DNA from: Myxococcales bacterium
GTDB lineage: Bacteria > Myxococcota_A > UBA9160 > SMWR01
Assembly: GCA_022561775.1 (NCBI GenBank)
Contig: JADFQO010000026.1
Span: 1-40,992, forward strand
Direction: 5' to 3'
DNA: 40,992 bases
Under the pieces are notes generated by a model. The model was not told the origin of the DNA, searched no databases, and saw only the letters and a list, made by a program, of their open reading frames with translations. Each line of letters opens with the position of its first letter. Position 1 is the stretch's first letter. A program made the translations under genes and the position numbers. This document shows, piece by piece, positions 26,287 to 35,129 of the stretch.

Positions 26287-28701
26287 ATGGACGATTCATC
26301 GAGCTCGTTCACCATACCCGACGAACTGCCGGTGTTGCCGCTTCGCGACATGGTGGTCTTCCCCTACATGGTGCTGCCACTTTTTGTCGCTCGCGAGCGT
26401 TCGCTCGCGGCGATCGAGGACGCGATGGCCGGAAGCCGCTTGCTGATGGTGGTCGCCCAGCGCGACGGCAGCATCGAAGTTCCCGAGCCGGACGACCTGT
26501 ACCGCGTGGGAACCGTGGTGATGGTGATGCGCATCCTGCGGATGGGGGATGGCCGGGTCAAGGTGCTCATCCAGGGGATTGCGAAGGCGGCGATCGATTC
26601 TTTCGTCGAGCAGGAGGCCTCGACCTGGGTTCGCCTGACCCCCCAGCTCGACGATGATGAAGCGGAGTGGTGTGTGGAGTCGGAGGCGCTGGTGCGCGCG
26701 GTTCGCGGCCACGTGGAAGAACTGCTTCCGCTGAAGAATCTGCCGCCCGAAGTGCTTTCGATCACCGCGAACGTCCACGAACCCGGTCGCCTCGCGGATC
26801 TCGTGGCGTCCAATCTGAAGCTGCGGTTGAACGAAGCCCAGGAGATCCTCGAGATCGTCGATCCCCTCGTGCGTTTGCGCCGGGTGGACGCGGTGCTGCG
26901 CCGCGAGCTGGAGGTCACCAGCGTCCAGGCGGAGATTCAATCGCAGGCCCACGAGGAGATGAGCCGCAACCAACGCGAACACTTCCTGCGCGAGCAGCTT
27001 CGCGCGATTCAAGAAGAATTGGGCGATTCGGATCCGCGCACCGACGAGGTCGAGGACTTCCGGAGCAAGATCGAAGAAGCCGACATGCCCGAGGAAGCGC
27101 TCACGGAGTCGATGCGACAGCTCAGCCGACTCGAGCGGATGCACCCGGAGGGCCCCGAGTCCCAGGTGGTTCGCAGCTATCTCGACTGGATGGTCGAGCT
27201 GCCGTGGTCGAACTCGTCCCCCGATCAACTGGATCTCGCGAATGCGCACGCGATTCTCGATGAGGACCACGCACATCTGACGGAGATCAAGGATCGCATC
27301 CTCGAGTTCCTCGGTGTGCACAAACTCCGCGGCGACTCGCGCGGCCCGATTCTCTGCTTTGTGGGCCCGCCGGGAGTCGGCAAGACGTCGCTGGGTCGGT
27401 CGATCGCGCGTGCGATGGGGCGCGAGTTTCACCGCATCTCCCTCGGCGGCATGCGGGATGAGGCCGAGATCCGAGGCCATCGCCGAACCTATGTGGGCGC
27501 GCTACCCGGCCGGATCATTCAGGGCCTGAAGCAGGCGGGCACCAACAATCCCGTGATGATGCTCGACGAGATCGACAAACTCGGAGCCGATTACCGCGGC
27601 GATCCGTCTGCGGCGCTGCTCGAGGTGCTCGACCCGGCCCAGAATTCGAAATTCAGCGACCACTACCTGAACGTTGCCTTCGACCTCTCGCGGGTGTTCT
27701 TCATCGCGACCGCGAACCAGCTCGACCCGATCCCCAGGGCGTTGCTCGATCGGCTCGAGGTGATTCGCATCACGGGCTATACGCCCGAGGAAAAGGTCGA
27801 GATCGCGCGTTCGTATCTGATCCCGCATCAGATCTCCGAGAATGGACTCGACGAGTCGAACATCCACTGGTCGCCCAACGCGGTTCTCGACATGGTGACC
27901 GAGTACACCCGCGAGGCGGGCGTGCGAAACCTCGAGCGACGGATCGCAGCGATCTGCCGCAAGAGCGCGCGGCGCGCTGCGGAGGGCGACGATTCTGCGG
28001 TGTCCATCAGTCGGCGCTCGCTCGACAAGCTGCTCGGGCCGCCGCCGTTCATCGGCGAGAAACCTTCGCCGACCGGCGAGATCGGTCTCGTCAACGGGCT
28101 CGCTTGGACGGAGAGCGGTGGTGAGATCCTGACCATCGAGGCGACACTCACACCCGGCAAGGGTCTGGTACTCACCGGTCAGCTCGGTGATGTGATGAAG
28201 GAGTCCGCCCAGGCGGCGCTGACCTACGCGCGCTGTTGTGGAGCTCGACTTGGCTTCGACGAGTCGATCTTCTCGCGCCAACAGTTGCACGTCCACGTTC
28301 CCGCCGGGGCGATCCCCAAGGACGGACCGTCCGCGGGTATCTCGATCGCGACCGCGATGATTTCGCTGGCGACCCTCACACCTGTGCGCCCCGACGTCGC
28401 GATGACCGGCGAGATCACGCTGCGGGGCCGCGTACTGCCCGTCGGCGGGGTGCGCGACAAGGCGCTGGCGGCGATGCGTTCCGGCATTACCACGGTGATC
28501 TTGCCGTGCAAGAATCTCGACGATCTTCGCAACATCCCCAAGGAGTTGAAGCGGCGCGTGAAGTTCATCTCCGTAGAAACCATGGATGAGGTGCTCGAGG
28601 TCGCCCTCGAAATGGCGCCGAACCGCCGCGCGGTTCGACGGGCGCGATCTTCTACCAAACGGGCGCAGTCAGCGCCGCCCACAGCGAAGCTGCGTCCCTG
28701 A
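26287..28701 (+). CDS. lon: ATP-dependent protease Lon
   Basis: 804 residues, normal length. The ATG at 26287 follows GAAGGTGAGG; the frame is open further upstream but without matching residues. The N-terminal LON substrate domain begins LPVLPLRDMVVFPYMVLPLFV. AAA+ motifs are Walker A GPPGVGKTS (about 358-366) and Walker B MMLDEIDKL. The C-terminal protease domain has the Ser-Lys dyad in PKDGPSAG (Ser682) and RDKALAA (Lys725). It degrades damaged and regulatory proteins in the cytoplasm, in keeping with the chaperone genes before it. The last 25 residues are a basic, variable tail. Confidence 0.97.
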   Translation: MDDSSSSFTIPDELPVLPLRDMVVFPYMVLPLFVARERSLAAIEDAMAGSRLLMVVAQRDGSIEVPEPDDLYRVGTVVMVMRILRMGDGRVKVLIQGIAKAAIDSFVEQEASTWVRLTPQLDDDEAEWCVESEALVRAVRGHVEELLPLKNLPPEVLSITANVHEPGRLADLVASNLKLRLNEAQEILEIVDPLVRLRRVDAVLRRELEVTSVQAEIQSQAHEEMSRNQREHFLREQLRAIQEELGDSDPRTDEVEDFRSKIEEADMPEEALTESMRQLSRLERMHPEGPESQVVRSYLDWMVELPWSNSSPDQLDLANAHAILDEDHAHLTEIKDRILEFLGVHKLRGDSRGPILCFVGPPGVGKTSLGRSIARAMGREFHRISLGGMRDEAEIRGHRRTYVGALPGRIIQGLKQAGTNNPVMMLDEIDKLGADYRGDPSAALLEVLDPAQNSKFSDHYLNVAFDLSRVFFIATANQLDPIPRALLDRLEVIRITGYTPEEKVEIARSYLIPHQISENGLDESNIHWSPNAVLDMVTEYTREAGVRNLERRIAAICRKSARRAAEGDDSAVSISRRSLDKLLGPPPFIGEKPSPTGEIGLVNGLAWTESGGEILTIEATLTPGKGLVLTGQLGDVMKESAQAALTYARCCGARLGFDESIFSRQQLHVHVPAGAIPKDGPSAGISIATAMISLATLTPVRPDVAMTGEITLRGRVLPVGGVRDKALAAMRSGITTVILPCKNLDDLRNIPKELKRRVKFISVETMDEVLEVALEMAPNRRAVRRARSSTKRAQSAPPTAKLRP

Positions 28702-28732
28702 TCTTCTCCATTTGCCAGCTACGCTGGAGCCC

Positions 28733-29773
28733 GTGAAGCTTCGGGATCTCGGCGAGTTCGGTTTGATCGAGCGCATCGAGCGCGCTGCACGTCGGTCGCG
28801 CGCGGCCAGTCGGATCCGCAGCCCGCGCGGGCTGGTGGTCGGAATTGGCGACGACGGGGCTGTGCTGCGACCGCCGGCCGGTGAAGATTGGGTGGTCACC
28901 ACCGACGCGCTCGTCGAGGGCGTCCACTTTCGCTGGAGCACCCAGAGCGCGCGCTGCGTCGGCCGCCGCGCGTTGGTCGCAAACCTCTCGGACCTCGCCG
29001 CGATGGGCGCGCGGCCGCTGGGTTTCGTGTTCGCCCTCGCCGCACCTCCGGACCTGGAGATCCGAACCCTCGACGGCCTGCTCGCGGGCCTGCTCGAGGA
29101 AGCCGACACCCACGGCTGCCCGCTGATCGGGGGCAACCTGAGCCGCGCGCGGCAGACCTCGGTCACGATCACCGCACAGGGTTCGGTACAGCGCGGCTGC
29201 GCGCTGTTGCGCAGCGCCGCGCGCCCGGGGGATCGGATCTTCGTCACCGGCACGCTCGGCGGGGTCGCGCTGGAAGTCGCGCGCGCCGCCGCGGGGCGCG
29301 GGAGGGTGCGCGGGGTGCCGATCCCGCGGCTCCGAGCCGGTCGCGCGCTCGCCCGGATGCCGGGTGTGGGGGCCTGCATCGACATCTCGGATGGGCTGCT
29401 GGCGGATCTCGACCAGGTGTTGGACCGGTCGGGCTGCTCGGCGGAACTCGATCTGGCCAGCGTGCCGCGGCCACCGCGCTTCGAGGCGGCCTGCCGGCGG
29501 CTGGGCGTGGATCCGATCGGGCTGGCCACGCGCGGGGGCGAGGACTACGAGCTGCTCTTCACGCTGCGGCGCCGAACGCAGCCGGGGGCGCTCGGGCCCG
29601 CCAGGCGCTCGGCGGCCTCCGGGCCGAGGGGGTCCTCCGGGGCGCCCGGGCCCGCTGTGGCGGCGCTGAGCCGCCGCCTCGGGGTGGCGGTCACGGAGAT
29701 CGGAAAGGTGGTCAGAAAGGTGGTCAAGAGGGATGCGAGGCGCCGAAAGGCGGCCGGTTGGCGGCATTTCTGA
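28733..29773 (+). CDS. thiL: Thiamine-monophosphate kinase
   Basis: 346 residues from a GTG with GGAG four bases before it; the longer frame from 28586 overlaps lon. ThiL landmarks: VGIGDDGAVL (Mg/ATP-binding acidic loop), TTDALVEGVHF, RALVANLSDLAAMGA, PLIGGNLSRA, CIDISDGLLADL and TRGGEDYELLFTL. It phosphorylates thiamine monophosphate to the diphosphate, the active coenzyme. The C-terminal part (after about residue 285) contains Gly/Pro/Arg-rich sequence longer than usual before the last strand ALSRRLGVAVTEIGKV. Confidence 0.93.
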   Translation: MKLRDLGEFGLIERIERAARRSRAASRIRSPRGLVVGIGDDGAVLRPPAGEDWVVTTDALVEGVHFRWSTQSARCVGRRALVANLSDLAAMGARPLGFVFALAAPPDLEIRTLDGLLAGLLEEADTHGCPLIGGNLSRARQTSVTITAQGSVQRGCALLRSAARPGDRIFVTGTLGGVALEVARAAAGRGRVRGVPIPRLRAGRALARMPGVGACIDISDGLLADLDQVLDRSGCSAELDLASVPRPPRFEAACRRLGVDPIGLATRGGEDYELLFTLRRRTQPGALGPARRSAASGPRGSSGAPGPAVAALSRRLGVAVTEIGKVVRKVVKRDARRRKAAGWRHF

Positions 29774-29814
29774 CCCCCCCGGACCGCGTCTTTCGGGACT
29801 TCGGGGGATCCCCG

Positions 29815-29874
29815 GAGATTGCCGGTCGATGAGGCCTGCACCGAGAGATTGCCGGTCGATGAGGCCTGCACCGA
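29815..29874 (+). repeat. Exact 30-bp tandem duplication
   Basis: Two identical 30-base units, 29815-29844 and 29845-29874, between thiL and the chemoreceptor gene. Each contains a TTG in frame with the receptor, so a longer N-terminus is formally possible but would be repeat-encoded and hydrophilic. Confidence 0.9.
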
Positions 29875-29886
29875 GGCCTTCGCTCA

Positions 29887-29913
29887 TCAAGAAGCGGAGA
29901 CCATCCACCGATA
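29887..29913 (+). promoter_or_regulatory. FliA-like motif ahead of the chemoreceptor
   Basis: TCAAG (29887-29891), 16 bases, CCGATA (29908-29913). The spacing is the same as in the four seven-helix genes, where TCAAG-T-N15 also gives 16 bases to CCGAT. If it is used, transcription would begin near 29920, at or next to the GTG at 29921. Confidence 0.45.
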
Positions 29914-29920
29914 CAGGGGC

Positions 29921-31204
29921 GTGCGAGTCGCACTTACGCACAAGTTTGTGATCGGGTCCATCGTCGTGAGCGCGGCGGTGGTGATTATTCCGAGCTTGCT
30001 CGCGGCCACCGGGCTTCGCGTGACCCCCTGGGTCACGCCCTTCGTGGCGCTGGGGGTAGGTGCGGCGATCGGGTTCTTTCTAACCCGCGACCTCGGCCGT
30101 CAATTCCGCGGCCTTCAACGATCTGCCGAGCAGATCCGCAAAGGCGACCTCTCGGTGGCCGTGTTACCCGCTGAGGAGCCGGTGTTTCCCGACGAAACCC
30201 ACGACCTCGCCCAGAGCATCCAGTCGATGGCGAGCGGCCTTCGCGAATTGGTCATTCACGTGCAGGGTACGGCGGCTCGGGTTTCGGATGCCGCCTCCGA
30301 GGTCTTACGCTCCGCCCAATCGGTGGGCGGCCACGCGGGCGAGATCGGATCGACGGTCACGGATCTCGTCGAGAGTGTGAAGGAGCAGCAGCGCATGCTC
30401 CACGATGCGAATCGCCTGATTCACGAAGTGGCTGCCACCATCGCGAGCAACGCGGAAGACGCTCGCGAAGCGTTCGGGTTCGCCGCGGAGGCCAACCAGA
30501 AGGCCAACTCGAGCGTTGACGTGACGCGTCTGGCGGTCGAAAAGATGCGCACCGTCTTCGAGCGTATCGAGAAGGCGGTCGGCCAGGTCTTCGATCTCGA
30601 AGCGAAGACGCAGCACGTGCATCAGATCACCGAGGTCATCACGAACGTCGCGAGCAGCACGAATCTGCTCTCCCTCAATGCCTCGATCGAGGCCGCACGC
30701 GCCGGCGAGGCGGGACGCGGCTTTGCGGTGGTGGCCGACGAGATTCGCAAACTCGCGGAAAGTGCGGCTCGACGCGCTGAAGAGATCGCCAAGTTGATCA
30801 ACGAGATCCAGTCGGATACCGCCGAGGTCGCGGATGAGATGCGGATGTCGAGCAGCCTGATCGAGGAGGGCCGAGAGGACATCGACATGATCGCGGCCTC
30901 GCTCGAGAGCATTCGAAACACGGTGAAGGACGCGCAGGTGCGCGCCGAGGGGATCTTCCGCGGTGCCGACGCGCACACGGTCGAAGTCGAGCGCATGGTG
31001 CGATCGATGGACGAGATCTCCGAAGCGGGCACCCGTAAGGCCGCTGCGATCGATCGCGTCGTGGAAACGTCGCGCCTGCAGTCCGTCTCGACCGCGGAGG
31101 TGATCGAATCCTCCGGTTCGTTGACGAAACTCTCCGCGGAACTCGCACAGGTGCTTTCCCACTTTCGGACCGATTCGAACCCAAGGGTCGAGGGGGATCG
31201 ATGA
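29921..31204 (+). CDS. Methyl-accepting chemotaxis protein without external sensor domain
   Basis: 427 residues if the GTG at 29921 is used; the frame is open back to 29819 through repeat sequence, and GTG 29948 is another option. Two membrane segments (residues about 9-32 and 38-55) are separated by only a few residues, so there is no periplasmic ligand domain. A HAMP-like linker ([22 protein letters not shown]) and a long coiled-coil signalling domain follow. The CheA/CheW-binding tip is conserved: [41 protein letters not shown]. It controls CheA kinase activity. The input must come from the membrane, the cytoplasm or a partner protein. First gene of the che operon; overlaps cheW by four bases. 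Confidence 0.93.
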   Translation: MRVALTHKFVIGSIVVSAAVVIIPSLLAATGLRVTPWVTPFVALGVGAAIGFFLTRDLGRQFRGLQRSAEQIRKGDLSVAVLPAEEPVFPDETHDLAQSIQSMASGLRELVIHVQGTAARVSDAASEVLRSAQSVGGHAGEIGSTVTDLVESVKEQQRMLHDANRLIHEVAATIASNAEDAREAFGFAAEANQKANSSVDVTRLAVEKMRTVFERIEKAVGQVFDLEAKTQHVHQITEVITNVASSTNLLSLNASIEAARAGEAGRGFAVVADEIRKLAESAARRAEEIAKLINEIQSDTAEVADEMRMSSSLIEEGREDIDMIAASLESIRNTVKDAQVRAEGIFRGADAHTVEVERMVRSMDEISEAGTRKAAAIDRVVETSRLQSVSTAEVIESSGSLTKLSAELAQVLSHFRTDSNPRVEGDR

Positions 31205-31668
31205 GCGCTTTGGGCGAAAACCTGCGCGCCGACGATCGGCTGTTGACCTTCGAGGTGGCCGGCGATTTGTACGCGATTCCGATCGCGGGTGTGCTCGAAG
31301 TCGCTGAGACCAGCCGCATGACCTGTATTCCAACGCTGCCGACGCGCACGGGTGGGGTGATCAATTACCACGGCGATGCGCTGCCGGTGGTCCATTTCTC
31401 GTCGCTCTTCGACGTGACTGAGTCGGAGCTCGCTGAGCCCGGCATCATCCTCGTGATTGCGGGGCGCGCAGGTGAGAGTGCTCGACTGGGAATTCCCGTC
31501 GATCGGGTGTTGGGATTGGTCGATGGTGCCGCGGCTGCGATGCCCGGTGCCAAGGCGGTGGCGGAGCGCCGATCGATTCAAGGTCGGCTGGCGAGCGTGC
31601 TGGATCCGCAGCGGCTCGTGAGCCAAGCGAGAAATGTGATCGAGAGTTCATTGGGTCAACGGGTTTAG
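31201..31668 (+). CDS. cheW: Chemotaxis adaptor CheW
   Basis: 155 residues, ATGA overlap with the receptor gene. Beta-rich CheW fold: [58 protein letters not shown] and SVLDPQRLV. It links the receptor to CheA in the signalling array. CheW-like proteins are usually about 150-165 residues, as here. Confidence 0.93.
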   Translation: MSALGENLRADDRLLTFEVAGDLYAIPIAGVLEVAETSRMTCIPTLPTRTGGVINYHGDALPVVHFSSLFDVTESELAEPGIILVIAGRAGESARLGIPVDRVLGLVDGAAAAMPGAKAVAERRSIQGRLASVLDPQRLVSQARNVIESSLGQRV

Positions 31669-31686
31669 GCCCAAAGGGGGAAGGTG

Positions 31687-32055
31687 ATGGCGAGAGTTCT
31701 GGTCGCAGATGACGCATCGTTCATGCGTCAGATGATTCGCGAGATCGTCGAGTCTGAGGGCTTCGAGGTCTGCGGAGAAGCCTCCGATGGCATCGAAGCG
31801 GTGGATCAGTTCAAGAAGTTGCAGCCGGACGTGGTGACGATGGACATCGTCATGCCGCTCAAGTCCGGCATCGACGCGGTTCGGGGCATCGTCGCTCTCG
31901 ACCCCGGCGCCCGCGTGGTGATGTGCAGTGCGCTCGGGCAGGAGACGCTGGTGGCCGAGGCGATCCAAGCCGGCGCCAAGGACTTCATCGTCAAGCCCTT
32001 CAAACCCGACGCCGTGGTCGAAACGCTCAAAAAGGTTCTCGAGAAGGAAGACTGA
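31687..32055 (+). CDS. cheY: Response regulator CheY
   Basis: 122 residues, a single receiver domain. The acidic pair DD (VLVADDAS), the phosphoacceptor Asp in VTMDIVMP, the Thr/Ser-type residue in VMCSALG and Lys in FIVKPFKP are all present. ATG at 31687 is preferred to GTG at 31684; GGGGGAAGG lies just before. No output domain, so it acts by binding a target such as a motor switch. No motor genes are in the window, so the target is unknown. Confidence 0.93.
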   Translation: MARVLVADDASFMRQMIREIVESEGFEVCGEASDGIEAVDQFKKLQPDVVTMDIVMPLKSGIDAVRGIVALDPGARVVMCSALGQETLVAEAIQAGAKDFIVKPFKPDAVVETLKKVLEKED

Positions 32056-32057
32056 GC

Positions 32058-33688
32058 GTGGATTTGGCAAAGTACCGCCAGGTCTTCATCGAAGAATCGA
32101 CGGAGCACCTCGCGGAAATGAGTTCGGCGCTGCTCGAGCTCGAGAAGGACTTCGCCGACGGCGAAGCGATCGATCTGATCTTTCGCATGGCCCATTCCAT
32201 CAAGGGAATGGCCGCCTCTCTGGAATTCGATTCGATCACGCAAGTCTCCCATGCCCTCGAAGATCGAATGCAGGAGATTCGCCAAGCGGGCTGCGTCGCG
32301 GATTTCGAGGAACTCGCGGTGCTCTTTCGCGGCCTCGAACGCCTCGAGTCGATGGTGGCCACGATTCGCGAGACCGATGAGACGCCCGCACCGGACCCGG
32401 CTCTGGCCGCTGTTCTGGCCAATCGCCTCGACGAATCGCTGCCCGCACAGGACGCGCCAAAAAAAAAAGCCCTACCCCCGATCCTGTAGCGAAATCGACC
32501 GCTGCCACCGATAGCGCGGAGAACGTCAACGCGCCCACGCCGCCACAATCGGTTCGCGTCAGGACCGAAACCCTCGACCGCTTCCTCGGAACGGTCGGCG
32601 AAGTCATCCTGAGCTCCAGTCAGCTCCGGAACGCCGGCGCCGAAAGTGGCGAAGATCGACCGAATCTCTCCGTCGGGCTCGACCGGATGGACCGTGTCGT
32701 CGGCGACCTCCAGCGCCGCGCTCTCGAATTGCGCACCACGCCACTGGCGCGGATCGTGGATCCGCTGCCGCGCATGGCGCGCGAAGTCGCGCGCCGATTG
32801 GACAAGCGGGTCGAGCTGTCGATCAAAGGCGCGGAGATCGAACTCGATCGGTCGATTCTCGACCGACTCAGTGATCCCCTCGTGCACCTGGTCCGCAATG
32901 CGGTGGGTCATGGAATTGAGATGCCGAGCGTGCGGGAAGGGGCCGGCAAGAACGAGGTCGGCCAGATCATGATTGACGCGCGGCGCGTGAAGGATTCGAT
33001 CCGCATTTCGATCCGCGACGACGGCGCCGGGATCGATCTGGACCGGGTGCGCGAGCGCGCGATTGCCTCGGGCATCGTTCCGGCGGATCTCGCCGAAGAT
33101 CTGGCCCCCGAACAACTCGCGGCGCTGGTCTTCCAACCCGGTATTTCCACCGCCGAGTCGATCTCGGAACTTTCGGGGCGCGGCGTCGGGATGGATGCGG
33201 TGCGCGCGACCATCGAATCCCTAGGCGGGCAGGTGGAGATCGCGACCCAGCGCGGGCGCGGCACGACGATCACGATGGTCGTTCCGATCACCGCGGCCGT
33301 GCAGCGCGTGCTGCTGCTCGGCGTCGCTGGCGAGACCGTCGCGATCCCCGTCGCCAAGGTGGAGCGCATCATCGAGGTCGAGGCCCGCGCGATCGAGCGA
33401 AGCGGCAACGAAGCGTTCACGTTGGTGGAAGACGAGCCGGTGGCCGTATTTCCGCTCGCCGAGTACCTCTGCTTGCCTCCGTCGGAGCCTCGAGCGCAGG
33501 AGGTGCTGATTCTCGCGGAAGTACGCGGCGAATTGATGGCGATCAATATCGACCGCGTCGTCGGCCATCAACAGATCTATGTCAAGCCGATCCCCGAGTT
33601 GCTCTCGGGTGTGCGTCCGCTCGCCGGCCTGACGATTCTGGGAAACGGCTTGCCGATCTTCCTGCTGGATCTCAATCAACTGGGATGA
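32058..33688 (+). CDS. cheA: Chemotaxis histidine kinase CheA, split by a -1 frame change
   Basis: The GTG start at 32058 opens a 143-residue frame with the Hpt (P1) domain, phospho-acceptor His46 in FRMAHSIKGMAA, which stops at 32489. The remaining domains continue in the -1 frame to 33688: P3 dimerisation (VRVRTETLDRFLGTVGEVILSS), P4 ATP-binding (HLVRNAVGHGIE, RDDGAGID, GRGVGMDAVR, GRGTTITMVVP) and P5 CheW-like (LLGVAGETVAIPVAKVERII). A -1 shift at the ten-A run 32459-32468 joins them into about 543 residues. No P2 (CheY-docking) domain is present. In the N box the usual Asp of N-x-x-D-H-G is Gly (NAVGHGIE). Shift by slippage, or sequencing error, is undecided. Confidence 0.88.
32459..32468 (+). 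other. A10 slippery run in cheA
   Basis: Ten consecutive A. Frame 0 reads CCA AAA AAA AAA GCC and reaches TAG within 21 bases. Slipping back one base reads AGC CCT ACC and continues through the rest of CheA. A-AAA-AAA is a classical bacterial -1 slippery heptamer, and A runs of nine or more also favour RNA polymerase slippage. Only a weak CTAC/GTAG hairpin follows. Confidence 0.6.
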
Positions 33689-34233
33689 GCGGCGTGACGG
33701 ACTTCTCCGACGAAGAGCGAGAGCGCCTCTACGAGCTCACGAGCATTGGCGCGAGCCACGCCTCGATGGCGTTTACGATGCTCCTCGATCGCGCGATTGC
33801 GCCGAGCGCTCCGCGATTCCTAAAGGCCGACGAGTACTGCGCGGACGATTCGTGGAGCACCGGCGTGATCTTCCAAGCGGATGGCGAACTCACCGGCCTG
33901 GTCGCCATCCTGCTTTCGGTTGCTTCGTGCGACATGGTTGCTGAGAGATTGATTCGCGGCGAGCATTCGGATGATCCCGGCGAAGCCATCGAGTCTGCGC
34001 TGCGCGAACTCGGAAACATCGTTGCGTCGCACACGATGTCTGCGATCGCGGACCGGATCGGCGGGCGGATTCTGCTTTCCGTGCCGGTGCTGGTGATGAA
34101 AGATGCGGATACGGCGTTTGTGTCGATGTTTCGCGAACGCGGCGCCGAACGCTGCGTCGAGTGCGAACTCACAGACTCCGCGCGCGACATCCGCGTCCGC
34201 CTCGTCTTCGTCCCCGAGTCCAAGCCGACCTAG
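33685..34233 (+). CDS. CheC-type phosphatase
   Basis: 182 residues, start overlapping the cheA stop (ATGA). The second CheC/CheX/FliY active-site helix is intact: ESALRELGNIVASHTMSAIADRIG, with Glu and Asn in the ExxxxxGN spacing. The first helix reads YELTSIGASHASMAF, where the usual Asn is Ser, so only one of the two sites of a standard CheC is expected to work. CheC removes phosphate from CheY-P. Together with CheA, CheW, CheY and the receptor this makes a compact pathway lacking CheR and CheB in this window. Confidence 0.82.
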   Translation: MSGVTDFSDEERERLYELTSIGASHASMAFTMLLDRAIAPSAPRFLKADEYCADDSWSTGVIFQADGELTGLVAILLSVASCDMVAERLIRGEHSDDPGEAIESALRELGNIVASHTMSAIADRIGGRILLSVPVLVMKDADTAFVSMFRERGAERCVECELTDSARDIRVRLVFVPESKPT

Positions 34234-34344
34234 TTCAGCGCCGTCCGCCTTCGATCGACGGGCGCTGGCCTCGCCTCCTCGGCATCTGATACCGTGAGAG
34301 GGGCGGCCCGCGCGGAATAGCGGAGCGCGCTCGGGGAGCTGGCG

Positions 34345-35094
34345 TTGAAACGAGAACGAGTCCGAGACCTTCTTGAAGCGGTCAGGAGCGGAGCGCTCAC
34401 GACGGCAGATGCCCTCGAGAAACTTTCGAATCTGCCCTTCATGGATCTGCCGGATGCACGCGTCGATACCCACCGAGCGCTTCGCCACGGCATTCCCGAA
34501 GTCGTCTTCGCGCCCGGCAAGACACCCGAGCAGATCGTCGACATCGTGAGCGCGCTGCGCGCCGCCGAACAGGACGTGCTCGTCACGCGGGTCGAAGCCG
34601 AGGTGGGCGAGCGCGTGCTCGGAAAAGTCGGTGGCGGATCCTACGACGCGGTCAGTCGACTCCTCTGGTATGGACCCGCCGAGGTGCCCGCGGAGGGGAA
34701 GGGGACGATCGCGGTGGTCTCTGCGGGAACTTCCGATCTGCCGGTGGCCGCCGAGGCGATCGGCGTGGCACGGCGTTTTGGCAACAAAGTCGAATCGATC
34801 GCCGACGTTGGCGTCGCGGGCATTCACCGATTGCTCGCTTCGAGCGAGACCCTGCGTTCCGCGCGCGTGCTGATCGCGGTGGCGGGCATGGAAGGCGCCC
34901 TGCCGTCGGTGGTCGGCGGCCTGGTCGACAAACCCGTGATCGCGGTTCCGACCAGTGTGGGCTATGGCGCGGCGTTCGGCGGCGTCGCGGCACTGCTCGG
35001 GATGCTGACGAGCTGCGCGTCGAACGTCACCGTCGTCAACATCGACAACGGCTTCGGCGCCGCCTACGTCGCCACCCTGATCAACCGCCTCTAG
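34345..35094 (+). CDS. larB: Nickel-pincer cofactor biosynthesis protein LarB
   Basis: 249 residues from TTG after GGGGAG. N-terminal helical part (VRDLLEAVRSGALTTADALEKLSNLPFMDL) followed by a PurE/AIR-carboxylase-like domain: DTHRALRHGIPEVVFAPGKT, VVSAGTSDLPVAAEA, VGVAGIHRLL, AGMEGALPSVVGGLVDKPVIAVPTSVGYG and NIDNGFGAAYVA. LarB carboxylates and hydrolyses nicotinic acid adenine dinucleotide, the first step toward the nickel-pincer nucleotide of lactate racemase-type enzymes. larC follows after about 450 bases of repeat; larE and larA are not in the window. Confidence 0.95.
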   Translation: MKRERVRDLLEAVRSGALTTADALEKLSNLPFMDLPDARVDTHRALRHGIPEVVFAPGKTPEQIVDIVSALRAAEQDVLVTRVEAEVGERVLGKVGGGSYDAVSRLLWYGPAEVPAEGKGTIAVVSAGTSDLPVAAEAIGVARRFGNKVESIADVGVAGIHRLLASSETLRSARVLIAVAGMEGALPSVVGGLVDKPVIAVPTSVGYGAAFGGVAALLGMLTSCASNVTVVNIDNGFGAAYVATLINRL

Positions 35095-35129
35095 TCCCGA
35101 TAAGCCCGGGTAGACGATCCGGTCAACTC

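Noticed and set aside
29733-29951. Small plus-strand open frame spanning the 30-bp repeats
   Set aside because: Overlaps thiL and the receptor gene out of frame, repeat-encoded, no ribosome-binding site or motif.
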